DNA from: Actinomycetota bacterium
GTDB taxonomy: Bacteria > Actinomycetota > Geothermincolia > Geothermincolales > RBG-13-55-18
Direction of reading: 5' to 3'
Assembly: GCA_014360655.1 (NCBI GenBank)
Contig: JACIXC010000006.1
Span: forward strand, 62,001 to 126,000
DNA length: 64,000 bases
Of this stretch, positions 38,597 to 47,998 are shown in pieces. How positions within the stretch are numbered: position 1 is the stretch's first letter; every line of letters begins with the position of its first letter. Made by a program: the position numbers and the translations under genes. The notes below the pieces were generated by a model. It was not told the DNA's origin. It saw only the letters and a program-made list of their open reading frames with translations, and ran no database searches.

Positions 38597-39299
38597 CTTC
38601 CTCACCCGATTCCAAGATCAGCCTGGATAGGTATGAGTTAACACTACGTTTCCTGCTAGTTGCTTTGGGAAGGCAAACATCTATTAGTGAACATTTTTCA
38701 CACTTCTTTGAATAATATGCTTTAGGTGTGCATGCACGCGCGACCAATTCATGCAACCTTTCAGATGCCACCTCTGTTTTTTTTCGCAATTCTTTATCGA
38801 ATGCCAATTCCAACCGCCGTACTGATTTGCCATAGTAAAGGGCACCCACTGGAATGGTGACCCCGAGCATCTCTTCGAGGCAAAGAGCTTGCGCACAAAG
38901 CTGAACCTCGTAGCCCTCTTCGCGGCGCAAGCTACCACGTTTGTATTCCACCGGGAAAGGTTGCCAAAGGCCCGGTACTCCTTCCAGTGTTGTTCCCTCT
39001 GCGAAAAATTCGCCATCACGAGCCATGATATGGGATTCTGTTAGGCGATGAAACTCCACAACGTCCGCCTTGCCGGTTACACCAAGCCTGAGCGACCTCA
39101 ACGGTAGACCTCGGACTATGCGTATATCCCCACGTGACTCCGTCTCCGAGGCATGCGTTCTTTCGTGGAGAATGCCCCCTTCGATGGTGAAAGGGTTGTC
39201 CTCCCATGCGCCCTCGATGTAGATCAGCGCCGCTCTCCGCTCGCAGAACAATAGATGCTGCAGAGCGGAGAGCGGAATGAGATCATCCTCAGCATACAT
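38580..39299 (-). CDS. cas4: CRISPR exonuclease Cas4 (type I-C)
   Basis: A 239-residue Cas4, the PD-(D/E)xK nuclease that trims prespacers and selects the PAM during adaptation. LIPLSALQHLLFCERRAALI carries the first of the four cluster Cys, PVEYKRGSLRREEGYEVQLCAQALCLEE is the nuclease core, and KKCEKCSLIDVCLP supplies the other three Cys for the Fe-S cluster. It begins 24 bp after cas7. Confidence 0.95.
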   Translation of the reverse strand: MYAEDDLIPLSALQHLLFCERRAALIYIEGAWEDNPFTIEGGILHERTHASETESRGDIRIVRGLPLRSLRLGVTGKADVVEFHRLTESHIMARDGEFFAEGTTLEGVPGLWQPFPVEYKRGSLRREEGYEVQLCAQALCLEEMLGVTIPVGALYYGKSVRRLELAFDKELRKKTEVASERLHELVARACTPKAYYSKKCEKCSLIDVCLPKATSRKRSVNSYLSRLILESGEEDETAS

Positions 39300-39323
39300 C
39301 TTCCAACGGGATAAAGAAAACGC

Positions 39324-40361
39324 TTATACCACCATTACATTTCCCGGGACATCATTCCAGACCAGTTCCGCCTTCCCGCCTTCTCCGGTTACGACGAAAC
39401 CTGCAGATACACCGCTCGGCAAAGCGCTCTTCTTGAAAGAAACCGTGTAATCATCGAAGGAACGGGGAGCATCTACGCCATCTTTTTTCTTGATCTCGAT
39501 GAGTTCAAACAACTTGTGGGCAGGCGCACATCCTAGCATAGCCTGCTTCTCGCGTTGCACCTCATCTGAATCTGTTCCCACATGCTTGAACACAAAGATG
39601 GGCTCGCGAACTGACATCAATCCCTTGCTAGAGGATCGATCATGCTCGAACATCTTGAGCAAGGCTTCCCAGAGAAGGGTTAGATCATCATCTGTGAACC
39701 CAGTACCGGTGTCTTCCTGCGCAAGATAGGCACTGATGAATCCCTTCAAGACGAAGAGACCATAAGGGATCAGCGCTTTCCTTCCCATGGTACGGAGCTC
39801 ATCTTCTGGTTGCATCTTTTCCCATTCTTCGAACTCTTTCGACCCAACGTCTTTGCCTTTAATATCGTTATCCGCGACTGCCATCCTGGTTATCGAGATT
39901 TCTAGTGGTAATATTGGGTCGACAGAGCGAGCAAAAGATAATTGCACTGGACCACGTATTTGTCCTGCATTTGGGCCTGTAGACAGGACGGCGCCAAATG
40001 TTCTAACATCATAAAAATTCTTGCACAGCCATTTTCCTGCAGCTCTTGCCTTATCAAGTGTCGTCTTCCATTTATTATTCTCAAAAGGCGGCATTCCACT
40101 GGTTTCTTCATGGGCTCTTGCTATTTTAGTGTTGAGATTTGTTGCATGCTCTATGAAGATTGCGAAGGGCATCTTATTATCTCTAGCTATTTGTACATAG
40201 TTTCTCACCCTTCTTTTAAGCGCAACATCCGACACTAGTCCACGCATGTCTTGAGGATCGATACGGGGGGCATTTCCTGCATCAGGATCTCCATTGGGAT
40301 TTCCGTTCTCGCAATCGAACAGAAGCACGAATTCATAGCGGTTCTTTATCGGGTTATTCAT
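39324..40361 (-). CDS. cas7: Cascade backbone protein Cas7 (Csd2)
   Basis: A 345-residue Cas7/Csd2 that coats the crRNA spacer in the I-C surveillance complex. The N-terminus [50 protein letters not shown] is diagnostic. AAAAGGAGGT lies 5 nt before the ATG at 40361; the GTG at 40364 is less likely. It overlaps the end of cas8c by 8 bp. Confidence 0.95.
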   Translation of the reverse strand: MNNPIKNRYEFVLLFDCENGNPNGDPDAGNAPRIDPQDMRGLVSDVALKRRVRNYVQIARDNKMPFAIFIEHATNLNTKIARAHEETSGMPPFENNKWKTTLDKARAAGKWLCKNFYDVRTFGAVLSTGPNAGQIRGPVQLSFARSVDPILPLEISITRMAVADNDIKGKDVGSKEFEEWEKMQPEDELRTMGRKALIPYGLFVLKGFISAYLAQEDTGTGFTDDDLTLLWEALLKMFEHDRSSSKGLMSVREPIFVFKHVGTDSDEVQREKQAMLGCAPAHKLFELIEIKKKDGVDAPRSFDDYTVSFKKSALPSGVSAGFVVTGEGGKAELVWNDVPGNVMVV

Positions 40362-42138
40362 CACTGACCTCCTTTTCCGATTCGAAAGTTTCCTTCTTGT
40401 TTTTTCTCATATCAGCGATTTGCTGATAGTAGCCTAGTGCGAAAAGGCTCTGTTCTTCCAGGCTCAATGTCTTAGGAATACCTGTTTTCAATCCATCCCA
40501 AATTTCCGTTATCTTTTCTTCATACCAGTGAGCCAATCCAGGATCCAGCTTGTTGAGGTGAAACTGGCTTGTGCGTGTAAGGCGCCCCAGAACGAGAGAA
40601 GGCGTAACACTGGCAGCTGCATAATACCTCTGCACAATGCCAGCGCCCACATCTCCTAAGGCACTGCGCTGTAACCTGGCAAGAATCGCCATCAACCTGC
40701 CACATTGATAAGCTGGATTTGGATATCCATCATTCAGGTCCGGTTTAATCAAATCTGCCATTTCATCACCTCCACCTTGTCGATATTGCCTTATAAGATA
40801 AGCTTTGATGAGTCCAATTCGGGCATGGTTAAACGGCTCATCTTTTATAATGTCTATTCTCATTCTTTCAAGAGAATATGCTAAGGCTGATCTGGGTATT
40901 GGTTCATTGTTGACGGCAGAACGCCATAATTTTGCAACCAAGGGTGATGACAAGGGTGATGATTTTGCAACCGAGGGTGGTCGGAGATCGCTAGGATTGC
41001 GCACCATCCCGCCAAGTACCGAGAAGAACTTGGGCGATTTTGCTAAGGCATCCCCACCAGATCTTATTATTGATAAATCATCAAACCATTTCCTTATATT
41101 CTCGACAAGATTTTCAAAGCGGCCTTCCATCCAGTCACGAACCATAACCCTTCCGCTCGCCCCGGATAATGTAATCGCGTAATAGTAGTTATCCTGAAGA
41201 TCCGGTCTTCGCCCTGACCTTATGCTTGCCAGCAGTTCCCTCGCACGCTCCTGAGCTTGTATTTCCTGTTCATCATGTCCTTCCTCCAGCCAGAATAAGG
41301 GATCATCTTCCCTTTCTACCCTCCCCTTGAACCAGTGAACGATTTTCGTTCCGGCAAGTTGTTGGCTATGATGCTCAATCAAGTAGTTAAGGGCTGCCCT
41401 GTAGGCTGAGGCTGCATTCTCTGACACTGCCGCATTTTCAGATTGTTTAAGGCCGTATGACTTAAACGCATCCTTGTCGAAACCAATTAATACATCACCC
41501 TGTTTGCTTCCCCCCACATCTGCTAAGCCTTTTACCTTGGGGTGAGTCATAGCGGGCTCAACGCCCTCACCAGTGACGAGACAGACCATCGTCTTAGTCC
41601 CTTTTTTCTCCATGGTGATGCTCAAGTGGTGTATACGCCACCAATCATGCCACAGATTAGATTCAAGAGGGAAAACCCCAGATATACGAAAGGTGATTTT
41701 ATCGGTTTCCCTTGCTCTATATTCCTCTAGCGCCTTACGTATTGCATCAAGAGAGGTATTATCGGAAATAACTTCCGCTGCCTTGCCCAATTCAGGCATG
41801 GCAGTGCTTGCCTCGCGCAGTAGAGAGACGAAATAGTCATGCTTATCCCTTGTTTTCGGATTGTCAGCCGCTTTCCCGTAGAGCGCCACGACATTCGCGG
41901 TTTCCGCCAGGAAGTGGCTTCTTCTCTCCTTGCCCTGCATAAAAGACGGGTTATATTCAGGACATCTTTCAAAGAGTTGCCCCCGGTTATTTCTCGATCC
42001 CACATCCCCCAACTCGATGACATTCACAAATCTTCCCTCATCGTCGATCACTATTGCCCAACGAATGTACTTAGGTGCAAAACCTGGCTCTGTTACCAGG
42101 TTATGTTCTTGCGCGAATTTCACCAGTTGTTCCAACAT
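40354..42138 (-). CDS. cas8c: Cascade large subunit Cas8c (Csd1)
   Basis: A 594-residue Csd1/Cas8c, which recognises the PAM and recruits Cas3. Family features are [23 protein letters not shown] near the N-terminus, [42 protein letters not shown], and the C-terminal [18 protein letters not shown]. In I-C systems the Cas11 small subunit is made by internal initiation in the 3' part of this gene; I could not pick that start with certainty. It starts at a TAATG overlap with cas5. Confidence 0.95.
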   Translation of the reverse strand: MLEQLVKFAQEHNLVTEPGFAPKYIRWAIVIDDEGRFVNVIELGDVGSRNNRGQLFERCPEYNPSFMQGKERRSHFLAETANVVALYGKAADNPKTRDKHDYFVSLLREASTAMPELGKAAEVISDNTSLDAIRKALEEYRARETDKITFRISGVFPLESNLWHDWWRIHHLSITMEKKGTKTMVCLVTGEGVEPAMTHPKVKGLADVGGSKQGDVLIGFDKDAFKSYGLKQSENAAVSENAASAYRAALNYLIEHHSQQLAGTKIVHWFKGRVEREDDPLFWLEEGHDEQEIQAQERARELLASIRSGRRPDLQDNYYYAITLSGASGRVMVRDWMEGRFENLVENIRKWFDDLSIIRSGGDALAKSPKFFSVLGGMVRNPSDLRPPSVAKSSPLSSPLVAKLWRSAVNNEPIPRSALAYSLERMRIDIIKDEPFNHARIGLIKAYLIRQYRQGGGDEMADLIKPDLNDGYPNPAYQCGRLMAILARLQRSALGDVGAGIVQRYYAAASVTPSLVLGRLTRTSQFHLNKLDPGLAHWYEEKITEIWDGLKTGIPKTLSLEEQSLFALGYYQQIADMRKNKKETFESEKEVSDE

Positions 42139-42893
42139 TAGATCCTACCTCCGTCTAACTTAAGGACTTCTTCGTCGTTATCATATTCAGGAATCTCCAT
42201 GACGCCGTTCACTACTTTTGCACGGAAAAGGCTGATCTTGGGCGCATCAGTAGAAGAGCCGGGTTTTGACAGGTCAAAGACGTCGTACAGCATCAGACCA
42301 ATATCGATGTTTACAGGCACAGGTTCAGCTTGTATGGAATCAGGTTCCACAAGCTCAAAGTAGGCCGGGAATTCACGACATCCGAGATACGGCTGGTATA
42401 TGCACTTCCCGTTGAGTGCACGCCTGCGAAACTGAGCCTCCATGGCCTTAAGGCGATCTTCATAACCGGGCCAGGGCCTGATCTCAGCATGCAGCCTATA
42501 GCGCACATCCTTCAAAGCCATGGTTTGCCTTTGAGTCCTTCCCTCGTCGTCTCTACCAAGCATTTCTTTGGTGCCGTCAGCAAGTATCGGCTTAGGTTCC
42601 TTTTTACCGGAAATCCAGTCAAGGATTGTTCTTTCGCTCGGTGCCTTGTTCTTTACCTCGTTGCGCCGTAATGCGATGTATTTCGGCTCGGACAGCATCT
42701 CGACTTTCTTTACCTGCCATCGGAACTCAGCCTTTGAAGGGTCCCGGTTCGGTTTACAGTAAATCGCATCGAATATGGCGCGGGCTGCCGATGGGGTGAT
42801 CACCGGATAGCTGAATCGTTCTACCTTTAATTCGGGGCGTGTAAAGCAGGCAAACTCCCCCCATACCTCCAGTATCTGGTTTGTTGGTCGCAT
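42138..42893 (-). CDS. cas5c: Cas5c/Cas5d, crRNA-processing subunit
   Basis: A 251-residue Cas5. In type I-C it replaces Cas6, cuts the pre-crRNA and caps the 5' handle. NQILEVWGEFACFTRPELKVERFSYPVITPSAARAIFDAIYCKP is the conserved N-terminus; LGCREFPAYFE is a second family motif. An in-frame ATG at 42911 is open, but AAAAGGAGG lies between it and the ATG at 42893, so the downstream ATG is the true start. Confidence 0.95.
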   Translation of the reverse strand: MRPTNQILEVWGEFACFTRPELKVERFSYPVITPSAARAIFDAIYCKPNRDPSKAEFRWQVKKVEMLSEPKYIALRRNEVKNKAPSERTILDWISGKKEPKPILADGTKEMLGRDDEGRTQRQTMALKDVRYRLHAEIRPWPGYEDRLKAMEAQFRRRALNGKCIYQPYLGCREFPAYFELVEPDSIQAEPVPVNIDIGLMLYDVFDLSKPGSSTDAPKISLFRAKVVNGVMEIPEYDNDEEVLKLDGGRI

Positions 42894-42915
42894 AAAAGAC
42901 CTCCTTTTCATAAAG

Positions 42916-45249
42916 TCAGCCTATAAGGCATTCCATTCCTTGCGGCGGGTTTAGCCCTGTTTCAAGGCTGTAATGTTCTCCGTTAAGATAAATGAACCAT
43001 TCTTCTGAATAGCTGTCCCTGCCGAGAGGGACGGGCTCGATATAGGATAGTAACGGGTCATCAAACCCGGGCTTGAATAACCCCACAGCGTATGGCCTCG
43101 CTTTCGTTATCCACTTGGCATTCAAGCCGGCCTTTCGCACTTCTTCTTCCAACTCGTTAAATACGGCAGGCTCATAAGGAACGAGTATGTTGATCGCTGG
43201 CTTCTCAATGACATGATAGCTTTCGGATACTTTTACGAAATCACGCAGGTTAATGCCTTCAAGTAGATCTTCCTTCTTCCGTTCCGGCCTCGCGATATCG
43301 TAGAGCTCCCGGTAGTATTCTTCGAATATACGAGGTGAATTAATGTCCAGACCATGATCGCCGTACTTAGCGAGGAGTATCTTCATCACCTCGGTAGCTT
43401 GCCTGTAAGCACCATCCGGGTATATGTTTTCCCCCTCGGTGCTTTCAGGCAAGAACAGCACCACCTCGCCCTCCTCAAGCCGGCCATTCCTGTTGCAACG
43501 ACCAGCAGCCTGGGCAATCGAATCCAAGGGACCCAAAGCTCTGTATACGAGCGGGAAATCAATGTCGACTCCTGCTTCAACACATTGCGTGGAAACAAGG
43601 AGGCAAGGCTCTCCTTTATCAAGGCGCAGACGCACTTCCTTTATGACTTCTTGTCTGTGTGCAGGGCACATGTTAGTGGAGAGGTGAAATACGTCTTCTA
43701 CTCCCATCCTGATGAGCTCATCATAAAGCGTAAGGGCATGCCTTTTTAGATTTACTATACAGAGCACCTGACCATGTGCGTCGTTTGCCAGCTCTTTCGC
43801 CAGATCATTCCAGGATACCGTTTCCCTTATATCCTGCGGCCACCTTGCCCTGTTGCGGCGCGCCCGTTCATATAGCTTCAGTTCTTCAGGAACTATCTCC
43901 CTTGGGTTCCAACCACGCACGTAATGCTTCCTTATGTGCGCATCGAGGTGGGAAAAAGCTGGTTGGGTCGCAGTTGAAAACACTATTGTTGAATTGTATC
44001 TCTCGGACAGGTGTGATAATGTCGCGAGGGTAGGTATCACAAGGCCAATGGGTAATGTCTGCACTTCATCGAATAAGATCACGCTATTAGCCAATCTGTG
44101 TAGCTTACGGCAGGCTGAAGGTCGATTAGAAAAGAGAGACTCGAGGAACTGGACACTCGTGGTCACGATAATCGGTGCATCCCAGTTCTCGGTGAGCAGC
44201 CTTTCTTGCTGATGAAATTCTTGCTCATCATCGGAAGTAACGCCATCAACTGCTCTTTTGCCTCCACGTATGCCGGATAGGCTATGATGCTCAAGGACAT
44301 ATCTTCTGGCGTCGCGGGCATCTATCGCAGATGCCAGTGCTTTGCGATATTCAGAAACCGTCTGATCGATTATGCTCAGATAAGGAATCACCGTGATTAT
44401 CCGTTCCAAGTTATTATGCAAAGCATGCTTGACAGCGAAGGCCAACATGCTCAAGGTCTTTCCCGTTCCCGTTGGGGCCGTGAGAGTGAACAGGCCATGT
44501 TTGTTTTCTGCTGCAGCGAGGCAAGCATGCAGCAGGTCTGATCGCATTTTTCGAACAGAAGGTGAGGCTCCAGACTTCATGGAGAGTTCGCCAAGATATC
44601 CAAGTAGATGTTCCAAAAGCGTGTCTGGGTTAAGCTTCAAGCCGGGTTCACTATAGCTCCTGGCACCCTTTTCTTGTGCATTAAAATGCGCCTCTGTTTC
44701 GATATAATCCGCATCCACAAGGGTGGAGAAGAGCATGCGGATATCGAGCATACCAGCTATTTTGGAATCATCGGAATGTTTGTATATAGATTTACCGATT
44801 TGTTCTTTAGCGGGTAGCTCGAGGCCATCCTTCTCCAGCCTCTCAAGCAGATTTCTCATATCAGGCTCGGATAGAACCAGACCCTCGGTATTATTGATTT
44901 CTAACTTCGCAGGATCAAGGTCGCCCAAGGAGCTCTTCGAGGCCCTTTGAAGGCCTTTATGGTGTCCCTGGATGGAAAGTGCCGCTGCAATGCCCGACAT
45001 TTGATACTTTGATAAGGCTATCCATGCGCCGTTCGACCAGTGGTCGACTCCCCTAATCTCTCCGCGCAACCTTTGCTGAAACTTATCGCCATATTTCCCT
45101 ATATCATGCAATATTCCTGCGATATATGCCTCTAAAGAAGCATCGAACGCTTCAGCATATTTGGAGGCTCTCTCAGCCACTAGCCGAAGATGCGATTTTA
45201 ATGGATCAACTTCACCGACAGAGTTTGAGGTATGTGCTAGATATTCCAT
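42916..45249 (-). CDS. cas3: CRISPR helicase-nuclease Cas3
   Basis: A 777-residue single-chain Cas3 that unwinds and degrades target DNA. The HD nuclease has H20, HDIGK (H48-D49) and downstream His residues (GVDHWSNGAW, GHHKG). The SF2 helicase has Walker A APTGTGKT (258-265), DEVQ (394-397), VFSTATQ and QAAGRCNRNGR. It is the first gene of the operon: 22 bp separate it from cas5, and its upstream DNA is the 144-bp element also found beyond the insertion sequence. Nothing looks broken. Confidence 0.96.
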   Translation of the reverse strand: MEYLAHTSNSVGEVDPLKSHLRLVAERASKYAEAFDASLEAYIAGILHDIGKYGDKFQQRLRGEIRGVDHWSNGAWIALSKYQMSGIAAALSIQGHHKGLQRASKSSLGDLDPAKLEINNTEGLVLSEPDMRNLLERLEKDGLELPAKEQIGKSIYKHSDDSKIAGMLDIRMLFSTLVDADYIETEAHFNAQEKGARSYSEPGLKLNPDTLLEHLLGYLGELSMKSGASPSVRKMRSDLLHACLAAAENKHGLFTLTAPTGTGKTLSMLAFAVKHALHNNLERIITVIPYLSIIDQTVSEYRKALASAIDARDARRYVLEHHSLSGIRGGKRAVDGVTSDDEQEFHQQERLLTENWDAPIIVTTSVQFLESLFSNRPSACRKLHRLANSVILFDEVQTLPIGLVIPTLATLSHLSERYNSTIVFSTATQPAFSHLDAHIRKHYVRGWNPREIVPEELKLYERARRNRARWPQDIRETVSWNDLAKELANDAHGQVLCIVNLKRHALTLYDELIRMGVEDVFHLSTNMCPAHRQEVIKEVRLRLDKGEPCLLVSTQCVEAGVDIDFPLVYRALGPLDSIAQAAGRCNRNGRLEEGEVVLFLPESTEGENIYPDGAYRQATEVMKILLAKYGDHGLDINSPRIFEEYYRELYDIARPERKKEDLLEGINLRDFVKVSESYHVIEKPAINILVPYEPAVFNELEEEVRKAGLNAKWITKARPYAVGLFKPGFDDPLLSYIEPVPLGRDSYSEEWFIYLNGEHYSLETGLNPPQGMECLIG

Positions 45250-45267
45250 CTCCGCACACCCTATCAG

Positions 45268-45411
45268 TCATCCGACAGCCTTATCTTGAAAATGTTCATT
45301 CTGGTATCGTTTAACTTATGATTTTCTTATACATCATGGCAGTGACAACATTATGGCAGTGGCAAGATTGATTTTTCAGAAGGTGAAGTTGCAATTTGCA
45401 GGCCTTTTCTG
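45268..45411. repeat. 144-bp direct repeat, copy 1 (cas3-proximal)
   Basis: It matches 46683-46826 at all but three positions by eye (45313, 45366, 45403). Its right end directly abuts the left end of the IS256-family element. It lies about 18 bp upstream of cas3 and probably contains the cas promoter region. Confidence 0.93.
45332..45365 (-). promoter_or_regulatory. 17-bp tandem motif upstream of cas3
   Basis: On the minus strand TTGCCACTGCCATAATG is followed directly by TTGTCACTGCCATGATG (15 of 17 identical), then TATAAG. Head-to-tail spacing of 17 bp, about 1.6 helical turns, suggests a direct-repeat operator or paired activator sites controlling cas transcription. A second copy lies at 46747-46780 in the other direct repeat. 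Confidence 0.6.
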
Positions 45412-46682
45412 GATAGCGTCAAGGAATTTGTGTCCATTGATCTAGCCTTCCTCTTCTGACACCAAATTGTTGAAACCCCGGAGCCGTCTCTGTTGCAGCT
45501 TTTCGTTCTCGAATTTGAGTATGAGATAGAGCACGGATACGAGGCTCTCCTCCGAGGAGAAGGCCTCGATGGTCTTGCACCTGCGCTTGATCTCCTTGTT
45601 GATCCTCTCCAACTGGTTGGTGGTGTAGATATAGGGGCGCACCTGCTCCGGGTATTTCATGAATGCGGTTAAGTGGGAGAAGTTCTCTCGCCAGTAGCGC
45701 ACCAGGGATGGATAGCGTTTCTTCCAGGTTTCCGCAAAGGAGGCCAGAGCCCGCTCGGCCTTCTTCTGATCATCGGCCCTGTAGATGGTCTTGAGACCCG
45801 AGAGCACATCGGAGCAGTCGGAGCGCCTCACCCTGGTGCGTGCGTTGCGGACCGCGTGCACGCAGCAGAGCTGGTGATCGCAGGAGGGGAATACGGAGCG
45901 CGAGGCCTCCTCGATGCCCGAAAGGTCATCGGAGACCACGATGTCTATGCGCTCCACGCCCCTTTCCTTGAGCTCTCCGAAGATCTCCCGCCAGGCATGC
46001 GCGCTCTCGCCCTCACCTCCCATGAGGAAGAAGCCCAGGATCTCCCGCCGGCCCTCGTGGTCGGTGCCCTGGGCGATGTACACCGGCTCCTTCTCGTAGG
46101 TGCCGCGGCGCAGGGAGAGGAAGACGGCGTCGATCACTACCGAGAAGTAGGCCTGCTTGAGCGGCCGCATCCGCCAGGCCTCTATCTCTGCCTCCGCCAC
46201 CCGGGCCAGCTTGGCTATGGAGGAGTGAGAGTAGAGGGTGCCGTAGATGGCCTCGATAACCTGCTGGATCCGGCGGGTATTGATGCCGCACTGGAACATG
46301 ATGAGGATGAGGTCCCCCAGATCCACCGAGGCCCGCCTCTTGCCCGGTAGTATGGCGGGGTAGAACTCCCCGGAGCGCGTCCTGGGCACCCTCAGGTCCT
46401 CTATGAGCCCTCTTGAGGTGATGAGGGAACGCTCGTAGAAGCCGTTGCCCTTGTCCTCCGGATGCTCCTCCAGGAAGAGCTCCCTTTCCTCGGTCATCAG
46501 TCGCTGCATGATCGCCTTTTCCCTCTGCTTGACCTCTTCCCTTACCTGTGTGACCATTTCCCTTGAGGCATGTTCATTACGTTCAGCCATAGCCTTCCTC
46601 CTTGTTTGGTTGCTCACCTATACAAGAGGAAGGCTATCTATTGTCGCTCTAGGAGTCCAGACACAATTTGTTATACGCTACC
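45412..46682 (-). mobile_element. IS256-family insertion sequence, 1271 bp
   Basis: The element is bounded by imperfect terminal inverted repeats: GATAGCGTCAAGGAATTTGT at the left and, reading inward from the right, GGTAGCGTATAACAAATTGT (17 of 24 positions match over the full arms). It carries one intact transposase. Both ends abut the 144-bp direct repeats, far longer than the 8-9 bp target duplication usual for this family. Confidence 0.88.
45442..46590 (-). CDS. IS256/Mutator-type transposase
   Basis: A 382-residue DDE transposase, apparently intact. The catalytic residues are in SVVIDAVFLS (Asp), IVVSDDLSGIEEA (Asp) and TTNQLERINKEIKRR (Glu). CCVHAVRNARTRVR is the conserved C/H-rich region of the Mutator superfamily. 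The ATG at 46590 is chosen because AAGGAGGAAGG lies just upstream; the in-frame GTG at 46617 would place that site inside the gene. Base composition is GC-rich, like the chromosome and unlike the neighbouring cas genes. Confidence 0.93.
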   Translation of the reverse strand: MAERNEHASREMVTQVREEVKQREKAIMQRLMTEERELFLEEHPEDKGNGFYERSLITSRGLIEDLRVPRTRSGEFYPAILPGKRRASVDLGDLILIMFQCGINTRRIQQVIEAIYGTLYSHSSIAKLARVAEAEIEAWRMRPLKQAYFSVVIDAVFLSLRRGTYEKEPVYIAQGTDHEGRREILGFFLMGGEGESAHAWREIFGELKERGVERIDIVVSDDLSGIEEASRSVFPSCDHQLCCVHAVRNARTRVRRSDCSDVLSGLKTIYRADDQKKAERALASFAETWKKRYPSLVRYWRENFSHLTAFMKYPEQVRPYIYTTNQLERINKEIKRRCKTIEAFSSEESLVSVLYLILKFENEKLQQRRLRGFNNLVSEEEG

Positions 46683-46826
46683 TCATCCGACAGCCTTATC
46701 TTGAAAATGTTCATTCTGGTATCGTTTGACTTATGATTTTCTTATACATCATGGCAGTGACAACATTATGGCAGTGGCAAGGTTGATTTTTCAGAAGGTG
46801 AAGTTGCAATTTGCAGGACTTTTCTG
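46683..46826. repeat. 144-bp direct repeat, copy 2 (IS-distal)
   Basis: Second copy of the element at 45268-45411, starting directly at the right end of the insertion sequence. Past it the sequence diverges into unrelated DNA before the stress-protein gene. Confidence 0.93.
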
Positions 46827-46998
46827 CATTCGGGATCGAGTTTTAGCAGTTCATCCTGGTTAAGACGCAAATATAAACCAATGAAGGGTGAAGTAGCCTG
46901 TGGAAATGTGGTATGTTTCGTTAGGGAAACTCTCTTCGGATGCTGCCGGCTTTGCGGAGAGGATTCCCGAAAAAGATCTTGATGAGGGGAGTAAGGGT

Positions 46999-47454
46999 AT
47001 GTTGAGCAAGGTGCTCATTCCCACGGATGGTTCGGAGACGGCCCGCAAGGCCATGGATTTCGCCGCCCGCCTGCTTGCCGGGAGCTCCTGCGAGGTGGTC
47101 CTCCTCGCGGTGGTTGAGGAGCCGGCGTACGCCACCTTCTGGTCGGACGGCCTCGTCGCCCCGGAGGTCATCCTCCCTCCCACGGAGGAGTTGAAGGAGG
47201 AACTGCGCGGCAAGGCGGAGGAGACCTTGTCCGCCGAGGCGGAATCCCTGCGGGCGGCCGGATTGCGCACGACCGTAAGGCTCCGTTTCGGCAACCCCGC
47301 GACGGAGATACTGCAGGAGGCGGAGGACGGCGGCTACGAGATGATCGTCATGGGCAGTCACGGCCGGGGCGTCCTGGGAGGATTCCTCCTGGGCTCGGTG
47401 AGCAACCGGGTGGTGCACCACGCGAAATGTCCCGTCCTCGTGGTGCGCGGTTGA
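46999..47454 (+). CDS. universal stress protein (UspA family)
   Basis: A 151-residue single-domain Usp. SKVLIPTDGSETARKAMDFAARL is the N-terminal strand-helix with the ATP-contacting Asp, and GSHGRGVLGGFLLGSVSNRVV fits the G-2x-G-9x-G-S/T ATP-binding motif, so it is an ATP-binding type. The frame is open to 46900, but GGGGAGTAAGGGT just before the ATG at 46999 and the family length fix the start. It is the first gene right of the CRISPR/IS island. Confidence 0.9.
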   Translation: MLSKVLIPTDGSETARKAMDFAARLLAGSSCEVVLLAVVEEPAYATFWSDGLVAPEVILPPTEELKEELRGKAEETLSAEAESLRAAGLRTTVRLRFGNPATEILQEAEDGGYEMIVMGSHGRGVLGGFLLGSVSNRVVHHAKCPVLVVRG

Positions 47455-47456
47455 GT

Positions 47457-47485
47457 TTGACAGGGCGGGGCGGCAAGCGTATATT
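47457..47485 (+). promoter_or_regulatory. promoter of the T-box operon
   Basis: TTGACA (47457-47462), a 17-bp spacer and TATATT (47480-47485), starting 2 bp after the stress-protein stop codon. Transcription would begin near 47492 and run into the T-box leader. Confidence 0.8.
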
Positions 47486-47530
47486 ATCCCTATTCCCCGC
47501 GGCTGGGGATTATTGACAATCGCATAGACA

Positions 47531-47795
47531 CCGCGAAAGGCGATGAAGGGGAGGAGTAAGCCCGCGGGTAGCGCTACAGAGAGCCGGGCCGAGGTTGAGA
47601 ACCGGTGCGCGAAGCGGGCCGAAGATGGCCCCGGAGCTGCCCGCTGAAAGCGAGGAGCGAAGAGCGAGGAGCGAGTAGGCGAGGACGGAAGCCCCCGTTA
47701 CCATGGGCGAGGGTATCGCGCCGCGGCGCCGTACCCGGTGCGGGTGATACGGTAGTGCATACCGCCGTGCGCCTTCGCCGGCGGTATTTCTTTTC
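47531..47795 (+). promoter_or_regulatory. T-box leader with apparent Met (AUG) specifier
   Basis: The segment has the ordered hallmarks of a T-box RNA. Stem I opens with a GATGA/GGA kink-turn (47542-47546 with 47632-47634) and a GGGG/CCCC helix. The specifier loop pairs an AGTA on the 5' side (47554-47557) with GAA on the 3' side (47621-47623), and ATG at 47625-47627 is followed by a purine. GCCCGC/GCGGGC closes above it. ACAGAGAGCCGGG and GGTTGAGAACCGGTGCG form the apical AG bulge/T-loop module. Stem III pairs GTATC (47713-47717) with GATAC. A competing CGGTA/TACCG hairpin precedes an intrinsic terminator. Uncharged tRNA-Met would favour read-through into the homocysteine genes downstream. 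The T-box bulge differs from the usual UGGN. Confidence 0.85.
47759..47795 (+). terminator. T-box intrinsic terminator
   Basis: ATACCGCCG (47759-47767) and its exact complement CGGCGGTAT (47779-47787) flank an 11-nt loop, followed by TTCTTTTC. The left arm overlaps the TACCG of the preceding hairpin, so the two structures are mutually exclusive. Confidence 0.88.
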
Positions 47796-47998
47796 GCGGG
47801 AACGGGAGCACGTGCGCATCACCCGGGGCCGGGCCCCCGGGTTTTGCGCGGGGCGTGGTCCAGGAGCCGGCCCCGGGTGTCGGCTCCTGCCGTTGGCCAC
47901 GGATGTAGACAGGGAAAGGAAGGTGATGGCGTTGCTATGGATCATGCGCGGCCTCCCAGGGTGAAATGGTAAATAATGGAATGGGAGGTATCTGCAAA

